64,000 nt of DNA from Apilactobacillus micheneri (GTDB lineage Bacteria > Bacillota > Bacilli > Lactobacillales > Lactobacillaceae), in contig NZ_POSO01000004.1 of the NCBI RefSeq assembly GCF_002993975.1, positions 156,532-220,531 on the forward strand. Direction: 5' to 3'. The translations under genes and the position numbers were made by a program. Of this stretch, positions 1 to 9,308 are shown piece by piece. Position 1 is the stretch's first letter; every line of letters begins with the position of its first letter. The notes below the pieces were generated by a model. It made no database searches. It was not told the DNA's origin and saw nothing but the letters and a program-made list of their open reading frames with translations.

Positions 1-92
<92 letters not shown>

Positions 93-103
93 TTAAACCA
101 TAT

Positions 104-1120
104 TTAGTCCAATTCTGCTCGACCTTCACGATGCATTAGATTATTAATTGCATCTTTAACAGTTAATTCATCGTTTATTACATGATAAATAGCTGATGTA
201 ATTGGCATATCAATACCACGTTGTTTTGCTAATTCATAGGCAGCTTTAGTGGTAGCAATTCCTTCAATTACCATTCCCATATGTTCAATAACTTCGTCTA
301 ATGATTTACCTTGTCCTAATTGATATCCAGCACGCCAGTTTCTAGAATCACTACTTGTTGCTGTAACTATTAGATCACCAACCCCAGACAACCCAGTAAA
401 TGTTAATGGATTGGCACCAAATGAAGTTCCTAATCGAGAAATTTCTGCTAAGCCACGAGTCATTAAAGCTGCTTTAGTATTATCACCATATCCTAAACTA
501 TAAAGTGCTCCCGCTCCTAATGCAATAATATTTTTCAAAGCTGCACCGATTTCAACACCTATAATATCATCATTAGTATAAACTCTAAAATATTCATTAA
601 TAAACAAAGACTGAACATGTTCAGCATCTTTAATGTTTTCTGAAGCAGTAGTAACCAAAGTAATATCATGTTTTGCTACCGATTCAGCTTGACTAGGACC
701 GGATATTACAGCAATCGATTTACGATATTTAGGATCAATTTCTTCAGCAAGGACTTCAGACATACGTTTGTAGGTCTTTTGCTCAATTCCTTTACTACCA
801 TGAATAATATTTACTTTCATATTCAATTCTGCCAAAATATTATTTACTTTTTGAGCGATTGATCTAGTAACTTGAGCTGGTACCACAAATAAGATGTCGT
901 CAACCCCATTAATAGCTTCCTTCATATCAGAATAAGCTACCAAATCCTTAGAATATGTAAAATTCTCAATGTATTTAGTATTAGTGTGTTTGTTATTTAA
1001 TTCTTCAACTTGAGCTGGTTTGTAAGACCATAAGCGAACTTCGTTACCATTTTCAGATAAGATATTGGCTAACATGCTACCCCATGATCCTGCACCTAAA
1101 ACTGCTACTTTTTCTACCAT
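104..1120 (-). CDS. gpsA: glycerol-3-phosphate dehydrogenase [NAD(P)+]
   Basis: Reduces dihydroxyacetone phosphate to sn-glycerol-3-phosphate, the backbone of phospholipids and glycerol teichoic acids; cytosolic. The 338-residue protein has the N-terminal Rossmann loop GAGSWG (residues 9-14), the GSKGIE segment with Lys110, and the catalytic GAALKN motif with Lys196 followed by the GDNTKAALMTRG segment (212-223). Length is normal for the family. A clear AAGGAG lies ahead of the ATG. It sits between lgt and galU in a minus-strand lipid/envelope cluster, so it is probably cotranscribed with lgt and hprK. Confidence 0.97.
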   Translation of the reverse strand: MVEKVAVLGAGSWGSMLANILSENGNEVRLWSYKPAQVEELNNKHTNTKYIENFTYSKDLVAYSDMKEAINGVDDILFVVPAQVTRSIAQKVNNILAELNMKVNIIHGSKGIEQKTYKRMSEVLAEEIDPKYRKSIAVISGPSQAESVAKHDITLVTTASENIKDAEHVQSLFINEYFRVYTNDDIIGVEIGAALKNIIALGAGALYSLGYGDNTKAALMTRGLAEISRLGTSFGANPLTFTGLSGVGDLIVTATSSDSRNWRAGYQLGQGKSLDEVIEHMGMVIEGIATTKAAYELAKQRGIDMPITSAIYHVINDELTVKDAINNLMHREGRAELD

Positions 1121-1143
1121 TATAAAATCTCCTTGTAATTATA

Positions 1144-1989
1144 TTACTTATTAATTATTGACCTACCATCAAGATAATATGGTAAATCTGGATTTTTCTT
1201 TCTACGATAAATAATAATACCAATAGAACCGAAAAATAAAACAATTGATAATAATTGTGAAACTCTTATATCACCAAAGGCCATTAAGCTATCAGTACGC
1301 ATTCCCTCAACAAAAAATCTTCCAAATGAATACCAAATTACATAACCTAAAAAGACTTCACCACGTTTAAAGAATTTATTAATATGCCTTAAATTCATTA
1401 GTAATATAAAACCAAATATATCCCAAATAGACTCATACAAAAAAGTTGGTTGACGATATGAACCTTGAATAAACATTTGATTAATTATAAATGATGGTAA
1501 ATGTAAGTGTTGTAAGAAAGATAAACTTGTAATTTTACCAAAAGCTTCTTGGTTCATAAAGTTACCCCATCTACCAATTCCTTGTCCCATTATTACAGTT
1601 GGAGCAATAACATCTAGCATCAACCAAACCGGTATAAATTTACTACGGCAATAATAAAATACAACTAAGCCAGCACCAATTAAAGCTCCATAAATGGCAA
1701 TTCCGCCATCCCAAACTTTAATTATTTCATCTAGATGTTGACTGTAGTATGGCCACTGAAATGCTACATAATAGATACGAGCGCAAATAATTGAAACAGG
1801 CAATGCCCATAAAATCATGTCATAAATATTATCTGCAATAATTCCACGTTTTGAACCTTCTTTAACAGAAAGATAAACCGCAATCATCACTGCACTGGCA
1901 ATAAAAATTCCATACCAATGAACTTGAATCGATCCCAAATTAAATGCAATCGGATTTAAAGCTAACGAAATAAGATCTCCTCCATTCAA
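1144..1989 (-). CDS. lgt: prolipoprotein diacylglyceryl transferase
   Basis: Transfers diacylglycerol from phosphatidylglycerol to the lipobox cysteine of prolipoproteins at the membrane. The protein has about seven hydrophobic segments, the HWYG motif (24-27) and the Lgt signature [13 protein letters not shown] (139-151). It follows hprK with a 7-base gap. The start is doubtful: the furthest in-frame initiator is TTG at 1989, but the only good Shine-Dalgarno (GGAGGAGA) lies inside that reading frame, seven bases before an ATT codon at 1971. Initiation at AUU 1971 would give an N-terminus of more usual length; TTG 1989 has no visible ribosome site. Confidence 0.95.
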   Translation of the reverse strand: MNGGDLISLALNPIAFNLGSIQVHWYGIFIASAVMIAVYLSVKEGSKRGIIADNIYDMILWALPVSIICARIYYVAFQWPYYSQHLDEIIKVWDGGIAIYGALIGAGLVVFYYCRSKFIPVWLMLDVIAPTVIMGQGIGRWGNFMNQEAFGKITSLSFLQHLHLPSFIINQMFIQGSYRQPTFLYESIWDIFGFILLMNLRHINKFFKRGEVFLGYVIWYSFGRFFVEGMRTDSLMAFGDIRVSQLLSIVLFFGSIGIIIYRRKKNPDLPYYLDGRSIINK

Positions 1990-1996
1990 TATTTAA

Positions 1997-2935
1997 TTAA
2001 CCATTAGATTTTGAATTTTCTTTAATTAAGCTATTTAGATTATCATTGAATACTTTAGTTGCATCGTATCCCATTGTTCTAGCTCTAAAGTTCATTGCAG
2101 CTGCTTCAACAATAATTGCTAAATTACGTCCAGTTTTAACTGGAATGTTAATTCTTTCAACATCAACATCAAAGATCCGTCTAGTTTCATTAGAATTCCC
2201 TAATCGATCATAATCTTTATTATCAGACCAGTTTTCTAAATGGACAATTAAATCAACTTTGGTTTTTGAACGTACAGCTCCTGCACCAAATAAATTCATT
2301 ACGTCAATAATCCCAATTCCACGGATTTCCAATAAATGACGTAAAATACGTGGAGCTTGTCCAACTAATGTTTGTTCATCCTGTTGGTATACTTCCACTC
2401 GATCATCAGCTATTAATCGATGGCCACGTTTTACTAATTCCAAAGCGGTTTCACTTTTACCGACTCCTGAATCACCAGTCATCAGAACACCTAATCCATA
2501 AACATCAACTAAAACTCCATGCATAGATTTTCTTTCGGCTAAATTACTTTCTAAATAATTAGTCATATTACTTAAAACTCTAGAAGTTGTTAATTTTGAT
2601 CCTAAAATAGGAATATGTTTATTTTTAGCAGCTCTAATTAATTCATCTGGCGGATCTAATTGAGTCGAGATCACAAAAGCTGGGGTTTCTGGGTGACACA
2701 TTTCTTTCATAACTTCATAAAGATCAGCACTATTCATGCCTTTTGCATATGAGGTCTCAGTAATTCCAAGTAATTGAATTCTTTTAGCCGGATAATAATT
2801 AAAATATCCAGTTAACTCTAAACCAGGTCTTGAAATGTCACTAGTAGTAATAGGTCTATCTAAATACTCTTTACCATAAAAAATATCTAGATGTGTGTTT
2901 TCAACTAAGTCAGCAACACTAACATTATAAGTCAT
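1997..2935 (-). CDS. hprK: HPr kinase/phosphorylase
   Basis: Bifunctional enzyme that phosphorylates Ser46 of the PTS protein HPr and removes that phosphate, so it controls CcpA-dependent carbon catabolite repression. The 312 residues show an N-terminal regulatory domain, the Walker A loop GDSGVGKS (154-161), the DDRVEV segment around 177-182, and the HprK signature with EIRGIGIIDV and the GAGAVR run after residue 200. AGGAGG stands before the ATG. It heads the hprK-lgt-gpsA-galU cluster and is separated from upstream yvlD by a terminator, so it probably has its own promoter. Confidence 0.97.
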   Translation of the reverse strand: MTYNVSVADLVENTHLDIFYGKEYLDRPITTSDISRPGLELTGYFNYYPAKRIQLLGITETSYAKGMNSADLYEVMKEMCHPETPAFVISTQLDPPDELIRAAKNKHIPILGSKLTTSRVLSNMTNYLESNLAERKSMHGVLVDVYGLGVLMTGDSGVGKSETALELVKRGHRLIADDRVEVYQQDEQTLVGQAPRILRHLLEIRGIGIIDVMNLFGAGAVRSKTKVDLIVHLENWSDNKDYDRLGNSNETRRIFDVDVERINIPVKTGRNLAIIVEAAAMNFRARTMGYDATKVFNDNLNSLIKENSKSNG

Positions 2936-3004
2936 ACGTTTACCTCCTATGTTATTATTATTTTACCATTTTAATTATTATCTTTTAATCTTAAAAGCAC
3001 ATTA

Positions 3005-3047
3005 AAAATAAAAAATAAGTAGATATTATTAAATACCTACTTATTTT
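3005..3047 (-). terminator. intrinsic terminator after yvlD
   Basis: An inverted repeat (AAAATAAGTAG paired with CTACTTATTTT) follows the yvlD stop on the minus strand and runs into a U-rich tract. It separates the yvlC-yvlD pair from hprK. Confidence 0.75.
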
Positions 3048-3051
3048 AACA

Positions 3052-3399
3052 TTATTCAGTTGATTGATTATTAGATAACACCGCATTACAAATTGACATT
3101 ATTATAGATACTAGCATTGCCATCCCAAAAGAAGTAAATTGGAAATCACTGCCAACAATATATGAGGTTGCTTCTAACATAAATGCATTTAAGACAATAC
3201 TAAACAATCCCAATGTCAAAATATTAATTGGTAATGAAAGAATAAACAATACCGGTTTTACCAAAGTATTCAAAATCGCCAATACAAAAGCAGCAATAAT
3301 TGCCGTTGTTAAACTAGCGACATAAAAACTTCCTTGAAAGAAACCTGCAATAGCTATAAATAATAAGGTATTAACTAATAAACGACCCCAAAATCCCAT
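3052..3399 (-). CDS. yvlD: YvlD-like phage-holin-family-4 membrane protein
   Basis: A 115-residue very hydrophobic protein with about four membrane segments, matching the small membrane family (often labelled phage holin family 4) to which Bacillus YvlD belongs. It lies 12 bases after the PspC-domain gene and before hprK, the same order as yvlC-yvlD-hprK in Bacillus. It ends NNQSTE in a short polar tail. The holin label is historical; there is no lysis cassette or phage gene nearby. A role in envelope-stress response with YvlC is inference from gene context. Confidence 0.8.
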   Translation of the reverse strand: MGFWGRLLVNTLLFIAIAGFFQGSFYVASLTTAIIAAFVLAILNTLVKPVLFILSLPINILTLGLFSIVLNAFMLEATSYIVGSDFQFTSFGMAMLVSIIMSICNAVLSNNQSTE

Positions 3400-3411
3400 T
3401 GTAAGTCTCCT

Positions 3412-3711
3412 TTATTTATGATCAAATTCTTGAACATCTTTTAAATTTTTTCTTTTATCGTTATTCTTAGTCGTTGATTGTTCTTTAGACTTGTATTGAT
3501 TAAACATCCCATCAAAAGGACCAGTTGTTTGTTGAGTATTGGTCATTAAAACAAGCAAAATCAAGTATGCAAGTAATCCAATGCCATGAAAGAAAGCAAG
3601 AATAATAAAAATTATTCTTATAATTCTAGAATCAATTCCTAGATATTCTGAAACTCCACCGGCAACTCCAGTTAGCATTCTGTCTGTTTTTGATCTAGTT
3701 AATTTTTTCAT
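3412..3711 (-). CDS. yvlC: PspC-domain membrane protein (YvlC-like)
   Basis: A 99-residue protein with an N-terminal PspC domain: the KKLTRSKTDRMLTGVAGG start, then SEYLGIDSRIIRIIF, and one long hydrophobic helix at about residues 28-56, followed by a polar, charged C-terminus. PspC proteins take part in phage-shock-type membrane-stress signalling. AAAGGAG precedes the ATG. It is the first gene of a two-gene unit with yvlD. No PspA/LiaH-like gene is in the window, so its signalling partner is unknown here. Confidence 0.85.
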   Translation of the reverse strand: MKKLTRSKTDRMLTGVAGGVSEYLGIDSRIIRIIFIILAFFHGIGLLAYLILLVLMTNTQQTTGPFDGMFNQYKSKEQSTTKNNDKRKNLKDVQEFDHK

Positions 3712-3786
3712 TTTATTAACAACTCCTTTGAGTTAAACATTTAAACACTTTTTATGCTTAAATACAATCCTTTTAATAAAAATAAT

Positions 3787-4926
3787 TTATTTAAACAAAA
3801 CAACCCCTAATTCATTTGGTGAATCGTTATAAATAGCTGATTCAGTAATTTTAATTCGGTCATTTCTATTTATTAATTTTAATCGACAAAATGTAGGTGA
3901 AGATAAAATTGCCTCATAAAATTCATTTTCATTATGAACCGTTTTGTTATTAACTTCAACAATACGATCCCCAATTTCAACCCCCATTTTATCAGCTGGA
4001 GTAGATGGCCTAACACCAATTACACTAACGCCTTCAACTGCATCAGAAAACCATTTTTTGGATTTAAGGTCTTGTAATTTGATTCTAATTAAAATCAACA
4101 AATAAACAATAATAAGGATTCCGATTGAACATAAAGTAATAATTGGGAAGAAATAGCTGACAATTGTTAATATAAATCCAAAAATACCTAATTTAATGAT
4201 TGAATTACCAATCTTTTTTGTAATCTTTAAAGGAACATTCTTGAATATTTTCATTTTTGCACTTAAAAGTACTGGTAATAAAAATAAACTAAACGATTGA
4301 TGTCCTACCATGAAAGTAGGCCAAAATGAAATTGCTTTTTGCAATTGGTCACCAGGAATTAAAACGAGTAATGGAAAAACTGTCATTTCATTTAAAAGAT
4401 ATCCAGCTACACGGTTTCCACGTTTATTTTTCGATATTTCAGGGGTATTATAACGGCCAACAAAGTGTCTCCAAAATAAACCGGATATTAAAATGATTAA
4501 ACTAATTAGAAATAATATGTTTTGATTGGCAGTCATTGATAAATCAATTGAAGAATCAAAGTTGTCATTAATATAATCAAATATACTAGGAATCATTGTA
4601 ATTAAAGTTGTTATTCCAGCTATTATAATCGGAAATAATCTATAAGGAATCAACACAATATTTAATAATAGTAGTACTTCATACAAAATAATCCATGGAA
4701 CAGAAATAAATGTACCAACTAAAATTGATAAAATAGATCCAAAAATACCGAAAAGTAAAAATCCTAGTAAAAAATGTTTTAATTCAAAATTATTTTGATA
4801 AATAGCAGTATTAAAAGAATTTCTTTCACGTGAAAGTCTTTTTTTATTGTTTAAAAGAACTTTAATTATGCCCAGCCAAAGAACTGGTTGAATAAAAATT
4901 ATAGATAATGTTAATAAATAATCCAT
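3787..4926 (-). CDS. PDZ-domain polytopic membrane protein, MinJ-like
   Basis: The 379-residue protein has roughly eight membrane segments in residues 1-275 and a C-terminal PDZ domain at about 290-379 (VSVIGVRPSTPADKMGV, GDRIVEVNNKTV). This architecture and the position downstream of prfB match Bacillus MinJ (YvjD), which links DivIVA to MinCD at the division site. Whether it acts in division here cannot be told from sequence. ftsE, ftsX and ctpB, which lie nearby in Bacillus, are absent. AGGAG precedes the ATG, and the stop of prfB is 16 bases upstream, so the two are probably one transcript. Confidence 0.75.
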   Translation of the reverse strand: MDYLLTLSIIFIQPVLWLGIIKVLLNNKKRLSRERNSFNTAIYQNNFELKHFLLGFLLFGIFGSILSILVGTFISVPWIILYEVLLLLNIVLIPYRLFPIIIAGITTLITMIPSIFDYINDNFDSSIDLSMTANQNILFLISLIILISGLFWRHFVGRYNTPEISKNKRGNRVAGYLLNEMTVFPLLVLIPGDQLQKAISFWPTFMVGHQSFSLFLLPVLLSAKMKIFKNVPLKITKKIGNSIIKLGIFGFILTIVSYFFPIITLCSIGILIIVYLLILIRIKLQDLKSKKWFSDAVEGVSVIGVRPSTPADKMGVEIGDRIVEVNNKTVHNENEFYEAILSSPTFCRLKLINRNDRIKITESAIYNDSPNELGVVLFK

Positions 4927-4942
4927 TTGCTTGTCTCCTAAG

Positions 4943-6059
4943 TTAATCTGGGTTCTGCTTGCTTAATTTCCATTGTAAATACGAATTAATAAATTTGTCT
5001 AATTTTCCATCCATAACATCTTGTACTTTAGCAGTTTCATAGCCTGTACGATGGTCTTTTACCATCGAATATGGATGAAAAACATAAGAACGAATTTGTG
5101 AACCCCATCCAATTTCTTTTTGTTCACCTTCTAGTTGAGCTTTTTGCTCAGCCTTCTTTTCTTCTTCTAATTCATATAACTTGGACTTTAACATATTCAT
5201 TGCAGTTTCCCTATTTTGTAGCTGTGAACGTTGAGCTTGACTAGCAACTACAATCCCAGTAGGTTCATGGGTAATTCGAACCGCAGATGAAGTTTTGTTA
5301 ACATGTTGACCACCAGCTCCACTGGCTCTAAAAACGTCTACCCTTAAATCAGCAGGATTAATATCAATGTTTACTGAATCATCTAATTCTGGCATTACAT
5401 CAACTGAGGCAAATGATGTGTGACGACGACCTGCTGAGTCAAATGGAGAAATTCTAACCAATCGATGCACACCTTTTTCTGATTTCAAATATCCATATGC
5501 ATTTTCACCAGAAATTAATAACGTCGCACTATCAATTCCAGCTACTTCACCAACCTGATAATTCAAAGTCTCTAATTTGAATTCATGTTGTTCAGCCCAT
5601 CTGGTGTACATGCGAAGTAACATCATTCCCCAATCGTGAGATTCAGTTCCACCAGCACCTGGATGAATTTCTAAGATAGCATTATTGCCATCATATTTAC
5701 CATTTAACAGCATGCCTAAGCGATAATTTTCTAAATGCTTTTTAGTCTTAGTTAAATTATTTTCAAATTCTTCCATTATTGAAGGGTCATTATCTTCTTC
5801 AAGTAATTCCAAGTTTATTTCTAAGTCATCACTTTCTTCAGCAATTACCTTAAAATTGTCATACTTTTTCTTAAGTTTATTGTTTTCTTCAATAAAGCTT
5901 TTAGCTTTATTAGGATCATCCCAAAAATTAGGATCTGCCATTTTAGACTCATTAATCTCAATATTTTCAGATAATGAATCTAAGTCAAAGCGACCCCCTA
6001 AAACCAGCAATGGCTTTTTTTATTTTGTTAATTTCATCTTTTGCATCTTTTAATTCCAT
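4943..6059 (-). CDS. prfB: peptide chain release factor 2, with programmed +1 frameshift
   Basis: RF2 recognises UAA and UGA stop codons and triggers peptide release. The gene starts at ATG 6059 and reads 24 codons (MELKDAKDEI..., ending FRGSL) to an in-frame UGA at 5985-5987. The site has the classic form: an internal Shine-Dalgarno-like AGGGGG, then CUU UGA C. Slipping +1 at CUU gives GAC and continues FDLDSLSENIEI to the end, 371 residues in all, a normal RF2 length. The peptidyl-tRNA hydrolysis motif GAGGQHVNKTSSAV is present in the second half. Synthesis is thus self-limiting when RF2 is plentiful. It follows secA on the minus strand past a hairpin. Confidence 0.96.
5984..6000 (-). promoter_or_regulatory. 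RF2 recoding site (SD-like stimulator plus CUU-UGA-C)
   Basis: Read on the minus strand: TAGGGGGTCGCTTTGAC. The SD-like AGGGGG sits three bases before the CUU codon, the spacing that stimulates +1 slippage in bacterial prfB. The zero-frame codon after CUU is UGA, the stop that RF2 itself reads. Confidence 0.95.
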
Positions 6060-6079
6060 AAATTATTTACTCCTTATGT

Positions 6080-6121
6080 AAAAAACGGCAATGGAACTAT
6101 ACAAGTCCATCCCCGTTTTTA
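6080..6121 (-). terminator. intrinsic terminator between secA and prfB
   Basis: An 11-bp imperfect stem (ACGGGGATGGA with TCCATTGCCGT) directly after the secA stop is followed by a run of U on the minus strand. It may end secA transcripts or only attenuate read-through into prfB, whose start lies 21 bases further on. Confidence 0.7.
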
Positions 6122-6124
6122 AAA

Positions 6125-8488
6125 TTATCTTTCAATGTTTTGTCTAATTTCAGCCTTCATAAATAGTCTAGTTGTATCATAGTTGATATCTGAAATCATT
6201 TCTTCAAACATTTGATAACCTTCACGTTGATATTCAACCAATGGATTCAATTGACCATAACCTCTTAAACCAACTGATTGTCTCAATTGATCCATTTCAT
6301 CAATATGATCAGTCCAGTGTGAATCAACAACTCTTAAAATAACAACCTTTTCAAATTCAAGCATTTGATTAGGATCATATAATTGATCTTGTTTTTCTTT
6401 ATATACTTGTTTAGCAAGATTCATTAGAGTGTCTTTAATTTCATCAGCAGATTTATTTTCTAAATCATCTAAACTGATGCGATCAGGACTTACTAAAGCA
6501 CTAATAGCAAAATCTAAAATAGTATCTAAATCCCAATCTTTCTTATCTCCTTGAGTATGCAAGTTAACAATTCTATTAACGGTTCTTTGAATCATTGGCA
6601 TTAATACCCATTTAAGAGATTTATTTTCTTCGATAATTTGATATCTTTCACCATAGATAACATTACGTTGTTGTCTCATAACATCATCATATTGAAGAAC
6701 CTGTTTTCTAGAGTCATAATTATTACCTTCAACACGCTTTTGAGCTGATTCAACTTGTTTAGTAATTAATCTACTCTTAATAACAGCAGATTCGCCATCA
6801 ACTTTCATATTTTCTAAGAAGCTCTTAATACGGTCAGAACCAAAACGACGCATTAAATCATCTTCTAATGAAAGATAGAATTGTGAAAGACCTGGGTCTC
6901 CTTGACGACCTGAACGACCACGTAATTGATTATCAATACGTCTTGATTCATGACGTTCAGTTCCAATAACTGCTAATCCACCTAGTTCAACAACACCCGG
7001 TCCAAGTTTAATATCAGTACCACGACCAGCCATGTTGGTAGCAATAGTAACTGCATTCTTTTGTCCAGCGTTGGAAATAATGTCAGCTTCTTTAGCATGA
7101 TTCTTAGCATTTAAGACGTTATGTGGAATTCCTTCTTGAGTTAATCTATTATCTAGATATTCTGATGTTTCAACAGCAACGGTACCAATCAACATTGGTT
7201 GTCCCTTACTGTGTAATTCCTTGATTTTACTGATAACTGCATCGAATTTAGATTGAAGCGTTGGATATAGTAAATCAGGTTCATCAACTCTGGCTACAGG
7301 TTTATTGGTAGGGATTGAAATAACATCCATATTATAGATTTCTCTAAATTCATCAGCTTCTGTTTTAGCAGTACCAGTCATACCAGCTAACTTATGGTAC
7401 ATTCTGAATAAGTTTTGGTATGTGATATTAGCCATAGTTTTACTTTCTTCTTGAATGTCAACGCCTTCTTTGGCTTCAATTGCTTGATGTAACCCATCAG
7501 AAAAGCGACGACCTTCCATAATACGACCAGTAAATGAATCAACGATTAATACTTCACCATTAGAAACCACATAATCCTTATCTTTAAGCATAATGTAGTT
7601 AGCACGTAATGCTTCATCCAAATGATGAGTTAGAGCTGTATTATCAGTATCATATAAGTTCTTTAGGTTAAAGTACTTTTCAGCCTTTTCAATACCTTGA
7701 TCTTTTAAAGCAACAGTTTTTGATTCCAAATCAATCTTAAAATCATCTTTGTCTTTTAAAGTTTTAGCAAAACGATCAGCTTGAATATACAATTCTTGTG
7801 AACCTTTAGCTTGACCAGAAATGATTAATGGGGTTCTAGCTTCATCAATTAAAATAGAGTCTACTTCATCGACAATAGCAAAGTTCAATGGACGTTGTAC
7901 CATATCTTCTTTGTAAACAACCATATTATCACGTAAATAATCAAATCCGATTTCACTATTAGTAGAATAAGTAATATCGTCATTGTATGCTTCACGTTTT
8001 TCTTCAGCACTCATTTCAGTTAAGTTAACACCAACTGTTAAGCCTAACCAGTTATATAGTTCACCCATTTGTTCAGCATCACGCTTGGATAAGTATTCGT
8101 TAACTGTAATAACATGAACACCCTTACCAGCCAATGCATTTAAATATACAGGCATAGTAGCAGTTAATGTTTTACCTTCACCAGTTTTCATTTCAGAAAT
8201 GCTTCCTTCATGAAGCACAATTCCACCCATAACTTGAACATGGAATGGAGTTAGACCTAAAACACGAGTAGCTCCTTCTCTTGCAACAGCGAATGCTTCA
8301 GGAAGAAGATCATCTAGCGTTTCACCATCTTGATAACGTTTTTTAAATTCTGGAGTTTTAGCTTTTAAATCTTCATCGCTTAATTTACGATATTCATCAG
8401 CATAATTATCAACTTTATCCGCTAACTTACTTAAACGTTTGATATCATGCTTATCGCTTTCAACCCATTTTTTTAAAATATTAGGCAT
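6125..8488 (-). CDS. secA: protein translocase ATPase SecA
   Basis: Motor ATPase that drives preproteins through SecYEG. The 787-residue protein shows Walker A MKTGEGKT (100-107), the DEVD box (207-210), the GMTGTAKTE and GRGTDIKLG helicase motifs and the [10 protein letters not shown] motif. It stops at RQNIER without the zinc-binding SEC-C tail, a length normal for lactobacillar SecA. GAAAGGG precedes the ATG. The gene after it is prfB, the usual neighbour. The ribosome-hibernation gene hpf, commonly found between comFC and secA in Firmicutes, is not here. Confidence 0.98.
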   Translation of the reverse strand: MPNILKKWVESDKHDIKRLSKLADKVDNYADEYRKLSDEDLKAKTPEFKKRYQDGETLDDLLPEAFAVAREGATRVLGLTPFHVQVMGGIVLHEGSISEMKTGEGKTLTATMPVYLNALAGKGVHVITVNEYLSKRDAEQMGELYNWLGLTVGVNLTEMSAEEKREAYNDDITYSTNSEIGFDYLRDNMVVYKEDMVQRPLNFAIVDEVDSILIDEARTPLIISGQAKGSQELYIQADRFAKTLKDKDDFKIDLESKTVALKDQGIEKAEKYFNLKNLYDTDNTALTHHLDEALRANYIMLKDKDYVVSNGEVLIVDSFTGRIMEGRRFSDGLHQAIEAKEGVDIQEESKTMANITYQNLFRMYHKLAGMTGTAKTEADEFREIYNMDVISIPTNKPVARVDEPDLLYPTLQSKFDAVISKIKELHSKGQPMLIGTVAVETSEYLDNRLTQEGIPHNVLNAKNHAKEADIISNAGQKNAVTIATNMAGRGTDIKLGPGVVELGGLAVIGTERHESRRIDNQLRGRSGRQGDPGLSQFYLSLEDDLMRRFGSDRIKSFLENMKVDGESAVIKSRLITKQVESAQKRVEGNNYDSRKQVLQYDDVMRQQRNVIYGERYQIIEENKSLKWVLMPMIQRTVNRIVNLHTQGDKKDWDLDTILDFAISALVSPDRISLDDLENKSADEIKDTLMNLAKQVYKEKQDQLYDPNQMLEFEKVVILRVVDSHWTDHIDEMDQLRQSVGLRGYGQLNPLVEYQREGYQMFEEMISDINYDTTRLFMKAEIRQNIER

Positions 8489-8627
8489 TAATAAATTCCC
8501 TTTCGTTTTTAATTTTGTTTAATTTAATCCGATTTTAATTAATATATACTATATTATCTTAACATTTTATTACCACTTTTAAAAATAGTTTTATGTTTTA
8601 TAACCTAAAAGTAACATAACAAATAAA

Positions 8628-9308
8628 TCATCTTGCTAAGGTTAATCCTTGAACGTTTTTAGCCCCGTTATCAATCAATAATTTACCTGCATGTCGCATT
8701 GTAGTTCCTGTAGTATAAATATCATCAACTATAATAATATTTCTATTAAAAATATTATTTTTCATTGAATGCTTTAACTTAAAAGGTTGCTTTGTACTAA
8801 TTCTGTCTTTACGATTTAAATGCGATTGTGTTTGCTTATCTTCATTAACCAATAAAGCATTTAAATATTCAACATTTTCTAAGAATCCTTCTACTTGATT
8901 AAAACCTCTTTGATTAAATGTTTTATCACTAACAGGAACTGGGATAATTATCATATCAGAATTTAAATATTGTTCAAAATATTTACAAAACATTTTTCTT
9001 AATCGATAATCACCATTAAATTTATATTTTTGCATATAATCTTTCATTACATCATTGTATTGAAAAAAAGAATGGTTAATTAAAGAATCTCCTATTTTTT
9101 GCCATCTTAAACAATCAGAACATTTATTGGAATTAAACGTTCCACTTCTTCCACACATATGACAACATAAATCATTATTAATGGCTTTAAATAAATGCAA
9201 ACATTCATTACATAAAGATTGTTCTTGATAGCTTTTAAAACTAAGAATGAAAGATAATGTTAATTCATTGTTTATAGATTTGTTACACCACAAGCACTTA
9301 TTTTTCAT
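8628..9308 (-). CDS. comFC: ComFC phosphoribosyltransferase-domain competence protein
   Basis: The 226-residue protein has N-terminal cysteine pairs (CLWC, CNEC, CHMC, CSDC) typical of the ComF zinc region and a C-terminal phosphoribosyltransferase fold with the PRPP loop VDDIYTTGTT near residue 195 and the IPVPVSDKTFNQRGFNQ segment. ComFC works with the ComFA ATPase in uptake of single-stranded DNA during transformation. Its ATG overlaps the comFA stop (ATGA), so the two are translationally coupled. All conserved parts are intact. Confidence 0.93.
   Translation of the reverse strand: MKNKCLWCNKSINNELTLSFILSFKSYQEQSLCNECLHLFKAINNDLCCHMCGRSGTFNSNKCSDCLRWQKIGDSLINHSFFQYNDVMKDYMQKYKFNGDYRLRKMFCKYFEQYLNSDMIIIPVPVSDKTFNQRGFNQVEGFLENVEYLNALLVNEDKQTQSHLNRKDRISTKQPFKLKHSMKNNIFNRNIIIVDDIYTTGTTMRHAGKLLIDNGAKNVQGLTLAR

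Noticed and set aside
3052-3399. Phage holin marking a prophage remnant
   Set aside because: It is a YvlD-like chromosomal gene in conserved context with yvlC and hprK; no other phage gene is present.
4943-6010. prfB as a simple gene starting inside the frame at MLVLGG
   Set aside because: That start overlaps the recoding site; the upstream 24 codons and CUU-UGA-C shift site show the true gene.
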